Source of the DNA: Aestuariivirga litoralis
GTDB lineage: Bacteria > Pseudomonadota > Alphaproteobacteria > Rhizobiales > Aestuariivirgaceae
Length of the DNA stretch: 64,000 nucleotides
Assembly (NCBI RefSeq): GCF_003234965.1
Contig: NZ_QKVK01000005.1
Span: forward strand, 124,001-188,000
Direction: 5' to 3'
Made by a program: the position numbers and the translations under genes. The notes below the pieces were generated by a model. It saw only the letters and a program-made list of their open reading frames with translations. It ran no database searches and was not told the DNA's origin. Below are positions 37,485-47,561 of the stretch, one piece after another (the stretch's first letter is position 1; every line of letters begins with the position of its first letter).

Positions 37485-37563
37485 TCATCATCGCCGGGCT
37501 TGTCCCGGCGATCCTCTTTGGCGGCCGTGGAAAGGATGCCCGGGACGAGCCCGGGCATGATGA
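37485..37563. repeat. 80-bp two-hairpin intergenic element, copy 3
   Basis: Between the rpsA terminator and sppA. The left arm is CATCGCCGGGCTTGTCCCGG (continuing CGATCCTCTTT) and the right arm is GGATGCCCGGGACGAGCCCG (continuing GGCATGATG). The GGCCG-type centre differs in sequence from other copies, while the arms are nearly constant. Confidence 0.82.
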
Positions 37564-37658
37564 GCGACGTGCAGCGGGGGCGATGAGTTGGATGGATGGA
37601 GCGTTTCCATCCGCCCGCAACACCCTATATAAGCCCCACACCACCACGGGAGCCCCGC

Positions 37659-38591
37659 ATGATCTCCGAAGCCGAACTCATCGTCGACCGCCGCAAGCTG
37701 AAGCGCCGCGTCACCTTCTGGCGCATCCTGGCTGTCGTGCTGGGCATCGCGACCGTGGCGGCCCTGCTGTGGAGCCAGGGCTGGACGGGGGGCGACCAGA
37801 TCGCCCGGGTGCGGATCGACGGCCTCATCACCGGCGACCAGAAGACCATGGACCTCTTGAAGCGCGTCGAGCGCGAGGACCGTGTCAAGGCGGTGATCCT
37901 CAGGATCGACAGTCCGGGCGGGACCACCGCCGGCTCCGAGGCGGTTTATGACGCCGTGCGCAAGATTTCCGAGAAGAAGCCCGTCGTCGCCGTCATGGAC
38001 ACGGTGGCGGCCTCGGGTGGCTACATCACCGCACTCGCCGCCGACCGCATCGTGGCGCGCGGCAACACCATCACCGGCTCGATCGGCGTGATCTTCTCCA
38101 TGCCGGAATTCTCCAAGCTGCTGGCGACCGTCGGCGTGCAGATGGAGGAATTGAAATCGGGCGACCTGAAGGCCGAGCCCTCGCCCTACAAGCCGATGAC
38201 GGAGAAGGCCCGCGCCGCCTCCATGGAACTCGTCATGGACGGCTTCGCCTGGTTCAAGGGCCTGGTGGCGGAGCGCCGGAACCTGCCCATGCCCACCGTG
38301 GACGTGCTGTCGGACGGCCGCGTCTATACCGGGCGCCAGGCGGTGGCCAACAGGCTCATCGACGAGCTGGGTGACGAGGGAACAGCCATCGCCTGGATGG
38401 AAAAGGACAAGGGTGTTGCCGCCCGGCTCCCCATCCGCGACTGGGAGCCCGAACGGGAAGGGGAGGGCTTCGGGCTCGGCTTCTCGGCGGCTGACCTGGT
38501 CCTCAAGTCCTTGGGCCTCAAGGGCTTCCAGGAAGCGGCCCAAAGGGCACAGCTTGACGGGCTGCTCGTGCTTTGGCACCCTGCCCAGTAA
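37659..38591 (+). CDS. sppA: Signal peptide peptidase SppA, short (36K) type
   Basis: A 310-residue membrane-anchored serine protease of the S49 family. One N-terminal transmembrane helix (about 20-40: [19 protein letters not shown]) anchors a periplasmic catalytic domain. The Ser nucleophile lies in [12 protein letters not shown], and the Lys base is in the segment [18 protein letters not shown]. It degrades cleaved signal peptides and membrane protein fragments. The ATG at 37659 follows GGGAG; the earlier in-frame start at 37596 adds a stretch unlike the family. Followed 13 bp later by ihfB. Confidence 0.9.
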   Translation: MISEAELIVDRRKLKRRVTFWRILAVVLGIATVAALLWSQGWTGGDQIARVRIDGLITGDQKTMDLLKRVEREDRVKAVILRIDSPGGTTAGSEAVYDAVRKISEKKPVVAVMDTVAASGGYITALAADRIVARGNTITGSIGVIFSMPEFSKLLATVGVQMEELKSGDLKAEPSPYKPMTEKARAASMELVMDGFAWFKGLVAERRNLPMPTVDVLSDGRVYTGRQAVANRLIDELGDEGTAIAWMEKDKGVAARLPIRDWEPEREGEGFGLGFSAADLVLKSLGLKGFQEAAQRAQLDGLLVLWHPAQ

Positions 38592-38604
38592 CAAGGGAAG
38601 CGCC

Positions 38605-38892
38605 ATGATCAAGTCCGAGCTCGTCCAGAAGATCGCGGAAAAGAACCCGCACCTCTATCACCGCGACATCGAGCGCATCGTCAACACGGTGCTCGACGAG
38701 ATCATCAATGCCCTGAAGGAAGGCGACCGGGTGGAGCTGCGCGGCTTCGGCGCCTTCTCCGCCAAGGCCCGCAACGCCCGCATGGGCCGCAACCCGCGCA
38801 CCGGTGAATCGGTCGAGGTGGTAGCCAAGCGCGTGCCCTTCTTCAAGACCGGCAAGGAACTGCGCGAGCGGCTGAACCTGCCCAAGGCGTGA
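38605..38892 (+). CDS. ihfB: Integration host factor subunit beta
   Basis: A 95-residue HU/IHF-fold DNA-bending protein. It has the dimer core [20 protein letters not shown] and the DNA-contacting arm with the signature [20 protein letters not shown], in which NPRTGE is the proline-containing intercalating tip. It pairs with IhfA, whose gene is not in the window. The order sppA-ihfB-lapA is conserved in alphaproteobacteria. Confidence 0.94.
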   Translation: MIKSELVQKIAEKNPHLYHRDIERIVNTVLDEIINALKEGDRVELRGFGAFSAKARNARMGRNPRTGESVEVVAKRVPFFKTGKELRERLNLPKA

Positions 38893-38927
38893 TTGTGCGC
38901 CGGGGCCTCAGGGCGTAGAACAGGGCC

Positions 38928-39272
38928 ATGACGTTCAAGCGCATCATCAGCTGGGTCGTGGGCCTGCCCATCGCCGTCATCGGCGTGGGCTTCGCGGTGG
39001 CCAACCGCGAGTGGGTCACCGTCTCCTTCGATCCCATCAACCGGCTTCAGCCCTTCGCCACCATCGCCATGCCGCTGTGGGTGCTGTTCTTCGCGGGCAT
39101 CTTCGTCGGTATCTTCGTGGGCTGGTTCGTGGCCTGGCGCGGTGCGGGAAAGCACCGCCGCAGCGCGCGGGATGCGAAGATCGAGCTGATCCGCGCCCAG
39201 CAGCACCATGAGCGCGAGAAGCGCGAGCTGCAGCAGCAGCTTCCTGCCATCCGCCCGGAACACGTCTCGTGA
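38928..39272 (+). CDS. lapA: Lipopolysaccharide assembly protein A domain protein
   Basis: A 114-residue inner-membrane protein (DUF1049/LapA) with two transmembrane helices (about 6-26 and 45-70) and a charged, probably coiled cytoplasmic tail (RRSARDAKIELIRAQQHHEREKRE). LapA works with LapB in LPS synthesis control in enterobacteria; in alphaproteobacteria the role is less clear. The stop overlaps the GTG start of the following gene (GTGA). Confidence 0.82.
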   Translation: MTFKRIISWVVGLPIAVIGVGFAVANREWVTVSFDPINRLQPFATIAMPLWVLFFAGIFVGIFVGWFVAWRGAGKHRRSARDAKIELIRAQQHHEREKRELQQQLPAIRPEHVS

Positions 39273-40192
39273 AGATCCTGACCCAGGCCGACGTGGCGCG
39301 GCTCGGCGCCTACCGGGACATTGTGGAGGCCCTGCGCGAAGGCTTCCGCGCCGAGATCGAAACCCCGGTGCGCCACCATCATGACATCACCGATGTCGCG
39401 ACGCTGCTCCTCATGCCGGCCTGGTCGAAGGACTGGGCCGGGCTCAAGACCGTTGTCTTCAAGTCCGACAATGCGGCGCAAGGCCTGCCGACGATCCAGG
39501 CAAGCTACCTCCTCATCGAGCAGAAGACCGGCGAGACGGTCGCCATGATGGATGGCGGCGAGATCACCCGCCGCCGCACCGCCGCGGCCTCGGCACTGGC
39601 CGCTGACTACCTCGCGCGCAAGGATGCGGAGACCATGACGCTGGTGGGTGCAGGTGCGCTCAGCTCCCATTTCGCGCTGGCCCATGCTGCGGTCAGGCCG
39701 GTGAAGCGGGTCTTCATCTACACCCGCTCGCTCCCCAAGGGCGAGGCGCTGGCCGCCGAACTGGCGCAGCGTGGGCTCGAAGCGCATGCGGTGACCGACC
39801 TCGAACACGCGGTGCGCCAGTCGGACATCGTCACCTGCGTCACGACGTCGACGGCCCCCATCGTCAAGGGCGCATGGCTGAAGCCGGGTGCCCATGTCGA
39901 CCTCGCCGGGGCCTTCAAGCCGACGATGCGCGAGACCGACGGCGACGTGGTGGCGCGCTCCTCCGTCTATGTCGACACGCGCGAGGGGGCGCTGGCCGAG
40001 GCGGGCGATCTCCTGCAGGCGCGCGACGAGGGCAAGTTCGACTTCGCCCATGTGAAGGGCGACCTCTTCGACCTGTGCCGGGGCAAGGTTCAGGGCCGGG
40101 CCTCGGACGAGGAAATCACGCTCTTCAAGTCCGCCGGCACGGCCATAGAGGACCTTGCCACCGCCATCATGCTGTATCAAAAGGCCCGCTGA
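39269..40192 (+). CDS. Ornithine cyclodeaminase/mu-crystallin family protein
   Basis: A 307-residue NAD(P)-dependent enzyme of the ornithine cyclodeaminase/mu-crystallin family. The Rossmann motif is MTLVGAGALSSHF (about 121-133). The conserved substrate-site residues GLKTVVF, MDGGEITRRRTAAASALAA and HVDLAGAFKPTMRETD are present. The family includes ornithine cyclodeaminase, alanine dehydrogenase and cyclic ketimine reductases, and the sequence does not decide among them. The GTG at 39269 overlaps the lapA stop. It is followed by pyrF and trpF, with no obvious pathway link. Confidence 0.82.
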   Translation: MKILTQADVARLGAYRDIVEALREGFRAEIETPVRHHHDITDVATLLLMPAWSKDWAGLKTVVFKSDNAAQGLPTIQASYLLIEQKTGETVAMMDGGEITRRRTAAASALAADYLARKDAETMTLVGAGALSSHFALAHAAVRPVKRVFIYTRSLPKGEALAAELAQRGLEAHAVTDLEHAVRQSDIVTCVTTSTAPIVKGAWLKPGAHVDLAGAFKPTMRETDGDVVARSSVYVDTREGALAEAGDLLQARDEGKFDFAHVKGDLFDLCRGKVQGRASDEEITLFKSAGTAIEDLATAIMLYQKAR

Positions 40193-40226
40193 CCTGCCAT
40201 ACCGGCAGGGAACAGGGAGCTCCCGC

Positions 40227-40928
40227 ATGCCCGCCAACCCGATCTGCGTCGCCATCGACACGCCGGACCTCGAGAAGGCCGTGGCGCTGGCGAAAACGCT
40301 GAAGCCGCATGTGGGCTGGGCCAAGATCGGCATGGAGTTCTTCTATGCCCATGGGCTTGCCGGCTACACGCGCGTCGCGGAGACGGGCTTGCCTATCTTC
40401 CTCGACCTGAAGCTCCACGACATCCCGAACACGGTCGCCTCCGCCATGAAGGCGCTGATGAAGATCACGCCCACGCCGGGCATCGTGAACCTGCACGCCA
40501 CCGGCGGCCTCGACATGATGAAGGCCGCGGCGGACGCCGTCGACGGCCGGGCGAAGCTCATCGCCGTGACGATCCTCACGAGCCTGTCGGATGACGATAT
40601 CTGGGCCGCCGGCTTCGAGACGGCGAAGAACACCGAAGCCCATGCCCGCTCGCTGGCAGAGCTCACCAAGCGCGCCGGCCTCGATGGCGTGGTCTGCAGC
40701 CCGCATGACCTCGTCGGCATCCGCCATGACCTTGGCCGCGACTTCCTCACCGTCGTCCCGGGAATCCGCCCGGCGGACGCCGCGGTGCAAGACCAGAAGC
40801 GCGTAGCCACGCCGGCCGCGGCGCTGGAGGCGGGTGCCGACATCCTCGTCATCGGCCGCGCCATCACCGGGGCGGCAGACCCGGCCAGGGCGGCGCAGGA
40901 CATTCTGGGGACGCTCCATGCCGGTTGA
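40227..40928 (+). CDS. pyrF: Orotidine 5'-phosphate decarboxylase
   Basis: A 233-residue TIM-barrel enzyme that makes UMP from OMP. It contains the hallmark FLDLKLHDIPNTVASAMKAL with the catalytic Lys-Asp-Lys array, VTILTSLSDDD and the phosphate-binding TVVPGIRPADAA ... GADILVIGRAITGA. The start at 40227 follows AGGGAG and gives the normal length. Its 3' end overlaps the trpF start by 11 bp. Confidence 0.95.
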   Translation: MPANPICVAIDTPDLEKAVALAKTLKPHVGWAKIGMEFFYAHGLAGYTRVAETGLPIFLDLKLHDIPNTVASAMKALMKITPTPGIVNLHATGGLDMMKAAADAVDGRAKLIAVTILTSLSDDDIWAAGFETAKNTEAHARSLAELTKRAGLDGVVCSPHDLVGIRHDLGRDFLTVVPGIRPADAAVQDQKRVATPAAALEAGADILVIGRAITGAADPARAAQDILGTLHAG

Positions 40929-41565
40929 GGTCAAGATCTGCGGGCTCTCGACGCCGGAGACGGTGGATGCGGCGCTGGATGCCGGTGCCGATCTCGTGGG
41001 TTTCGTGTTCTTCCCCAAAAGCCCGCGCAACGTCACGCTGGAACAGGCGGCGACGCTCGCCGCCCGGGCGCGCGGCAAGGCCAGGATCGTCACCCTCGTG
41101 GTCGATGCCGACGATGCGCTACTGGAAGCGATTGCGGCCGAGGTCCGGCCCGATCTCATCCAGGCCCATGGCTCCGAGACGCCGGAGCGCATCGCCCAGA
41201 TCGCCCAGCTGACGGCGAAGCCCGTCATCAAGGCCATCCGGGTGAAGGACGACGCCGACATTGACGCGGCGGCGGATTATTCCACCGTGGCGAGCCTTAT
41301 CCTCTATGATGCCAAGGCGCCGGAGACGCTGGGCAATGCGCTGCCGGGCGGCAATGGCCATGCTTTCGACTGGGGCCTGCTGGAGGGGGGGAAACGCCCC
41401 GCCTTCATGCTCGCGGGCGGGTTGACGCCCGAGAATGTCGCAGAGGCCATCCGGGTCACCGGTGCGCCCGTAGTGGATGTGTCGTCAGGCGTCGAATCCG
41501 CCCCCGGCATCAAGGATATCGACCTCATCCGGAAATTCATTGAGGCCGCCAAGTCAGCCCGCTAG
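40918..41565 (+). CDS. trpF: Phosphoribosylanthranilate isomerase
   Basis: A 215-residue TIM-barrel enzyme of tryptophan synthesis. The catalytic cysteine sits in VKICGLSTPE and the aspartate in the VVDADD segment. GFVFFPKSPRNV and the phosphate-binding FMLAGGLTPENV and VDVSSGVESAPG are typical. The ATG at 40918 inside the end of pyrF is chosen because it gives the family-typical MPVEVKICG start. Followed after 39 bp by trpB. Confidence 0.94.
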   Translation: MPVEVKICGLSTPETVDAALDAGADLVGFVFFPKSPRNVTLEQAATLAARARGKARIVTLVVDADDALLEAIAAEVRPDLIQAHGSETPERIAQIAQLTAKPVIKAIRVKDDADIDAAADYSTVASLILYDAKAPETLGNALPGGNGHAFDWGLLEGGKRPAFMLAGGLTPENVAEAIRVTGAPVVDVSSGVESAPGIKDIDLIRKFIEAAKSAR

Positions 41566-41604
41566 AACCGGGCCAGCATACGACAAGAAGGCAGTATCAG
41601 CCCC

Positions 41605-42821
<1,217 letters not shown>

Positions 42822-42825
<4 letters not shown>

Positions 42826-43640
42826 CGACCCGCATCGACCGCCGCTTCGAGGCCCTGAAGAAGGAAGGCCGCGCCGCCCTCGTCACCTTCGTGACGGCGG
42901 GTGACCCGGACTATGACACCTCGCTCAAGATCATCGCAGGGCTTCCCAAGGCCGGTGCCGACGTGATCGAGATCGGCATGCCCTTCACCGACCCGATGGC
43001 CGATGGCCCGGCGATCCAGGCCGCTGGGCTGCGCGCACTGGCCGCCGGCCAGAACATGAAGAAGACGCTGAAGCTGGTGAAGGACTTCCGCAAGCAGGAC
43101 AAGGACACGCCCATCGTGCTGATGGGCTATTACAACCCGGTCTATGTCTATGGCGTCGAGAAGTTCCTGAAGGACTCGAAGACCGCGGGTGTGGACGGCT
43201 ACATCATCGTCGACCTGCCGCCGGAGGAAGACGGCGAGTTCTGCATTCCCGCCCTCAAGGCCGGGCAGAACTTCATCCGCCTCGCCACGCCGACAACGGA
43301 TGACCATCGCGCCCCCACCGTGTTCCACAACACGAGCGGATTCGTCTATTACGTCTCGGTGCTCGGCATCACCGGCACCAAGGCGCCGGACCTCAAGAGC
43401 GTGAAGGCCAACGTCAACCGCCTGAGGAAGCACACGAAGCTCCCCATCTGCGTCGGCTTCGGCGTCAAGTCGGCCGAGCAGGCCCGTGCCATCGCCAAGG
43501 ATGCCGACGGCGTGGTGGTCGGCTCGGCGCTGGTGCAGGCCGTCGAGAAGAGCCTCACAAAAGCCGGAAAACCCACCTCTAAGACGGCCAAGGCCGTGCA
43601 TGCACTGGTCTCGGACATCGCCCAAGGCGTGAGGAGCTAG
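42822..43640 (+). CDS. trpA: Tryptophan synthase alpha chain
   Basis: A 272-residue TIM-barrel subunit that releases indole from indole-glycerol phosphate. Catalytic residues lie in the usual segments: the glutamate in [17 protein letters not shown] and the aspartate in [29 protein letters not shown] and the phosphate-site [10 protein letters not shown] are present. The GTG start is fixed by its overlap with trpB. Next gene accD begins 4 bp after the stop. Confidence 0.96.
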
Positions 43641-43644
43641 TCAC

Positions 43645-44544
<900 letters not shown>

Positions 44545-44546
44545 TC

Positions 44547-45872
44547 TTGGCCCTCAGCGACGCCATCCTGACGCGGCTCCTGTCGCTGCACCCGAAGATC
44601 ATCGACCTGAGCCTCGGCCGCATGGAGGCGCTGCTGGCGAAGCTTGGTCATCCGGAGAGGAAGCTGCCGCCGGTGATCCACGTCGCGGGCACCAACGGCA
44701 AGGGCTCTACCGTCGCCTATCTCCGCCACATCATGGCGGCCGCAGGCCTCAAGGCCCATGCCTATACCTCGCCGCATCTGGTGAAGTTCCACGAGCGCAT
44801 CCGTGTTGCGGGCGAGCTGATCTCCGAAGCCGATCTCACGGCGCTGCTGGAGGAATGCGAGCAGGTGAATGGCGGGTTGCCCATCACCTTCTTCGAGATC
44901 ACCACGGCCGCCGCCTTCCTCGCCTATAGCCGCACGCCGGCCGATTACCTGATCCTCGAGGTGGGCCTGGGCGGCAGGCTCGATGCCACAAATGTCATCG
45001 ACCCCGCGGTCTCCGTCATCACCACCATCGACTATGACCACCAGCAATATCTGGGCGACACGCTGAGCCTCATCGCGCATGAGAAGGCGGGCATCCTGAA
45101 GCGTGGGCGTCCGGCCATCATCGGCGTCCAGCCTGACGAGGCCCGCGCCGAGATCGAGCGCGTGGGCGAGCGGGTGCGTGCGACGCTCCACATCGCAGGC
45201 CAGGACTGGTCGTCCTACGAGCAGCATGGCCGCCTCGTCTTCCAGGACGAGAAGGGCCTGCTCGACCTGCCGCTGCCGCAGTTGAAGGGCCGCCACCAGA
45301 TCGACAATGCCGGCAACGCCATCGCCACGCTGCGCGTGCTGGATGATCCGCGCATCACCGACGCCCACATCGCCGAGGGCCTGAAGTCGACCACCTGGCC
45401 CGCCCGCATGCAGCGGCTGGGGCAGGGCGCGCTCTCGGCACTTGTTCCCGCCGGGTCGGAACTCTGGCTCGACGGCGGCCACAACCCGTCTGCCGGCCGT
45501 GTGCTGGCCCAGGCCTTCTCGGAACTCAACGAAAGGCATTCGCGCCCGCTGGTCATGGTCTGGGGCATGCTCAACACCAAGGATGTCGGCAGCTTCATCG
45601 GCTGCTTCGCCGGCATCGCCAGCCGCGTGATCACCATCACGATTCCGGACGAGGAGAATGCGGTGCCGGCAGACAAGCTTGCCGAGTCTGCCCGTGCGCA
45701 TGGCCTGCAGGCGGAAACCGCGCCCAATCTCGACGCGGCACTGCGCCAGGCGTCATCGACCGTGCCGGCCCCGCGCATCCTCATCTGCGGCTCGCTCTAC
45801 CTCGCCGGCCGCGTGCTCGCGGCACATGGCAATGAGGAGATGACGAAAGTGAGCGGGGCAGGGAGACGATAG
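44547..45872 (+). CDS. folC: Folylpolyglutamate/dihydrofolate synthase
   Basis: A 441-residue Mur-ligase-fold enzyme that adds glutamate to folates. It has the P-loop VIHVAGTNGKGSTVAYLR, the YTSPHLVKFHERIRV loop, FEITTAAAFLAY, LEVGLGGRLDATNV and the C-terminal LWLDGGHNPSAG. The start at 44547 is TTG, like the accD gene just before it, and the two are 2 bp apart. trpB-trpA-accD-folC is a conserved alphaproteobacterial order. Confidence 0.94.
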   Translation: MALSDAILTRLLSLHPKIIDLSLGRMEALLAKLGHPERKLPPVIHVAGTNGKGSTVAYLRHIMAAAGLKAHAYTSPHLVKFHERIRVAGELISEADLTALLEECEQVNGGLPITFFEITTAAAFLAYSRTPADYLILEVGLGGRLDATNVIDPAVSVITTIDYDHQQYLGDTLSLIAHEKAGILKRGRPAIIGVQPDEARAEIERVGERVRATLHIAGQDWSSYEQHGRLVFQDEKGLLDLPLPQLKGRHQIDNAGNAIATLRVLDDPRITDAHIAEGLKSTTWPARMQRLGQGALSALVPAGSELWLDGGHNPSAGRVLAQAFSELNERHSRPLVMVWGMLNTKDVGSFIGCFAGIASRVITITIPDEENAVPADKLAESARAHGLQAETAPNLDAALRQASSTVPAPRILICGSLYLAGRVLAAHGNEEMTKVSGAGRR

Positions 45873-45896
45873 GGACGCCATGCGCACCCCACACAT

Positions 45897-45975
45897 TCAT
45901 CATGCCCGGGCTTGTCCCGGGCATCCTTTTTCCAGGTCACCAAGGAGGATCGCCGGGACGAGCCCGGCGATGATG
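45897..45975. repeat. 80-bp two-hairpin intergenic element, copy 4
   Basis: In the gap between convergent folC and the M24 peptidase gene. The left arm CATGCCCGGGCTTGTCCCGG continues GCATCCTTTTT, and the right arm GGATCGCCGGGACGAGCCCG continues GCGATGATG. Almost identical in its arms to the copy after tmm. Likely a bidirectional terminator. Confidence 0.83.
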
Positions 45976-45995
45976 AAGGCAGGAGGTGTGGGGCT

Positions 45996-47093
45996 CTACC
46001 CCACGATCCTGAGCTCGCGCGGGAAGCTCGTCAGGCACTCGATGCCGTCTTCCGTCACCACCACATCGTCCTCGATGCGAACGCCCGCCTCGCCCTCGCG
46101 GTAGAGGCCGGGCTCGATGGTGAAGACCATGCCGGGTTCGAGGACATCCCTGTTGCCCCGCATGATCTGCGGCGCCTCGTGCACGTCGAGGCCCAGGCCA
46201 TGGCCGGTCTTGTGGCGGCAGAATTGCGCGAATTGCGACTGCTCGAGCACGGTCAGCACGGCATCGTCGACGTCGGAGGCGGTGATGCCTGGGCGGGAAA
46301 TTTCACGGCCCCTCGTGTTGGCGGCCAGCACCGTCTCGTAGAAGGCGCGGTCGTAGTCGGACACCTCCTTCACGAAGAAGGTGCGGGTGATGTCGGCGCT
46401 ATAGCCCTGGTAGGTGCCGCCGAAGTCGATCAGCAGAGGGTCACCCGGCTTCAGGTGATAGTCGGGTCGTGCGTGGGCATGGGGCTTTGCGGCATTGTCG
46501 CCCGCCGCCACGATGGGTGCGAAGGAAAGGCCATCGGCGCCATGCGAGAACAGGTTGCGCAGCAGGATGCCCTCGACCTCCGTCTCGGTCATGCCGACCC
46601 TCACCTCGGCGAGTGTTGCCTCGAGCGCCGCTTCGGAAATGCGGATCGCCTTGCGCTGCAGTTCGATCTCGTCAGGTGTCTTGTGCAGCCGGACCCTGGA
46701 GATCTCGCAATGAATGTCGATGAATTCCGCGCCGGGCAATGCCTGCTGCAGGGCGAAGAGGTCGAACACCCGCATGCGCTGTCCCTCGACACCGATGCGC
46801 GCCGCCTTGCGCAGTTGCGGAAGGGCCTCGCCGGCCGCCATGAAGGCACCCATGTAGCCCTGCTCGTCACGCCACGGGAAGACCCTGCCCGGGAACCCGA
46901 TGGGGGTGAAGGAACCCATTTCGAGATGCGGCACAATGGCGACTGATTCGCCCTGACGTGGCACGATGACGGCGAGCGGGCGCTCCATCTGGTGGAAGTC
47001 CTTGCCGAAGACGCGGCGGAAATTGGCGCCCGGCACCAGCACCAGGGCATCGAGCCCGGTGCGGGCAAGGACCGTCATGAGGGGAGTGAGCAT
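45996..47093 (-). CDS. M24 family metallopeptidase (Xaa-Pro peptidase-like)
   Basis: A 365-residue creatinase/aminopeptidase-P fold protein. The C-terminal pita-bread domain (about 140-365) has the metal ligands in order: D in LLIDFGGTYQGYSADITRTF (two aspartates), H in HKTGHGLGLDVHEAP, E in FTIEPGLY and E in VRIEDDVVVTEDG. The N-terminal domain is the creatinase-type fold. It probably cleaves X-Pro dipeptides or peptides, though family members can have other substrates. No clear ribosome-binding site precedes the ATG at 47093. Confidence 0.88.
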   Translation of the reverse strand: MLTPLMTVLARTGLDALVLVPGANFRRVFGKDFHQMERPLAVIVPRQGESVAIVPHLEMGSFTPIGFPGRVFPWRDEQGYMGAFMAAGEALPQLRKAARIGVEGQRMRVFDLFALQQALPGAEFIDIHCEISRVRLHKTPDEIELQRKAIRISEAALEATLAEVRVGMTETEVEGILLRNLFSHGADGLSFAPIVAAGDNAAKPHAHARPDYHLKPGDPLLIDFGGTYQGYSADITRTFFVKEVSDYDRAFYETVLAANTRGREISRPGITASDVDDAVLTVLEQSQFAQFCRHKTGHGLGLDVHEAPQIMRGNRDVLEPGMVFTIEPGLYREGEAGVRIEDDVVVTEDGIECLTSFPRELRIVG

Positions 47094-47188
47094 GCGAGTT
47101 GCACTAAGTTGCAGAAATGCTTTTCAGTAACCGTTTGCCAAATTGCTCAACTTACAATTCGGCGCCATAGGGTAGCAGAGGTTCGCCG

Positions 47189-47434
47189 CTACTCCTTGAT
47201 CATGTAGATATAGGCGGTGCTTACACCGTATTTTTCGGCCAGCTTGGTGGCCGGTACGCCCTTGGCGCGCTTCGCCAGGATATCGGCACGCATCTTCTCG
47301 GCCTCGACAGCCGAGCGCCGCCGGCGCTTGGGCCCGCCCGAGCGGCTGTCCTCGAGATGCGCTGTGTCGAGCATCTTCTGTGCCGTGCTGATGATCTTGT
47401 TGAGATAGGCAATCTGTCTTTTCGAAAGTGCCAT
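47189..47434 (-). CDS. Small helix-turn-helix protein in AT-richer DNA
   Basis: An 81-residue protein of unknown function. Its C-terminus, GVPATKLAEKYGVSTAYIYMIKE, is a clear helix-turn-helix of the kind at the end of resolvases and in small regulators. The middle is very basic (GPKRRRRS), and the N-terminal half is a predicted helix. The surrounding 47.1-47.5 kb is visibly lower in GC than its neighbours and its intergenic flanks contain no other gene. It may have been acquired horizontally or be the remnant of a larger element, but no transposase, integrase or inverted ends are seen. Confidence 0.6.
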   Translation of the reverse strand: MALSKRQIAYLNKIISTAQKMLDTAHLEDSRSGGPKRRRRSAVEAEKMRADILAKRAKGVPATKLAEKYGVSTAYIYMIKE

Positions 47435-47561
47435 GTTTGTTCCGCTGGTTGTGGGAGAGCGGCAGAAAGCGGCTGTGGCTCTCGGGCTGTCGACACAGCT
47501 TGCTTACCCTGCAAAGTGATGCAAGGCAATCCTAAGTTATGATTGCCCCCGAAGTGGCTGG

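Noticed and set aside
47189-47434. A mobile element carrying the small HTH protein
   Set aside because: No transposase, integrase, terminal inverted repeats or target duplications can be seen nearby.
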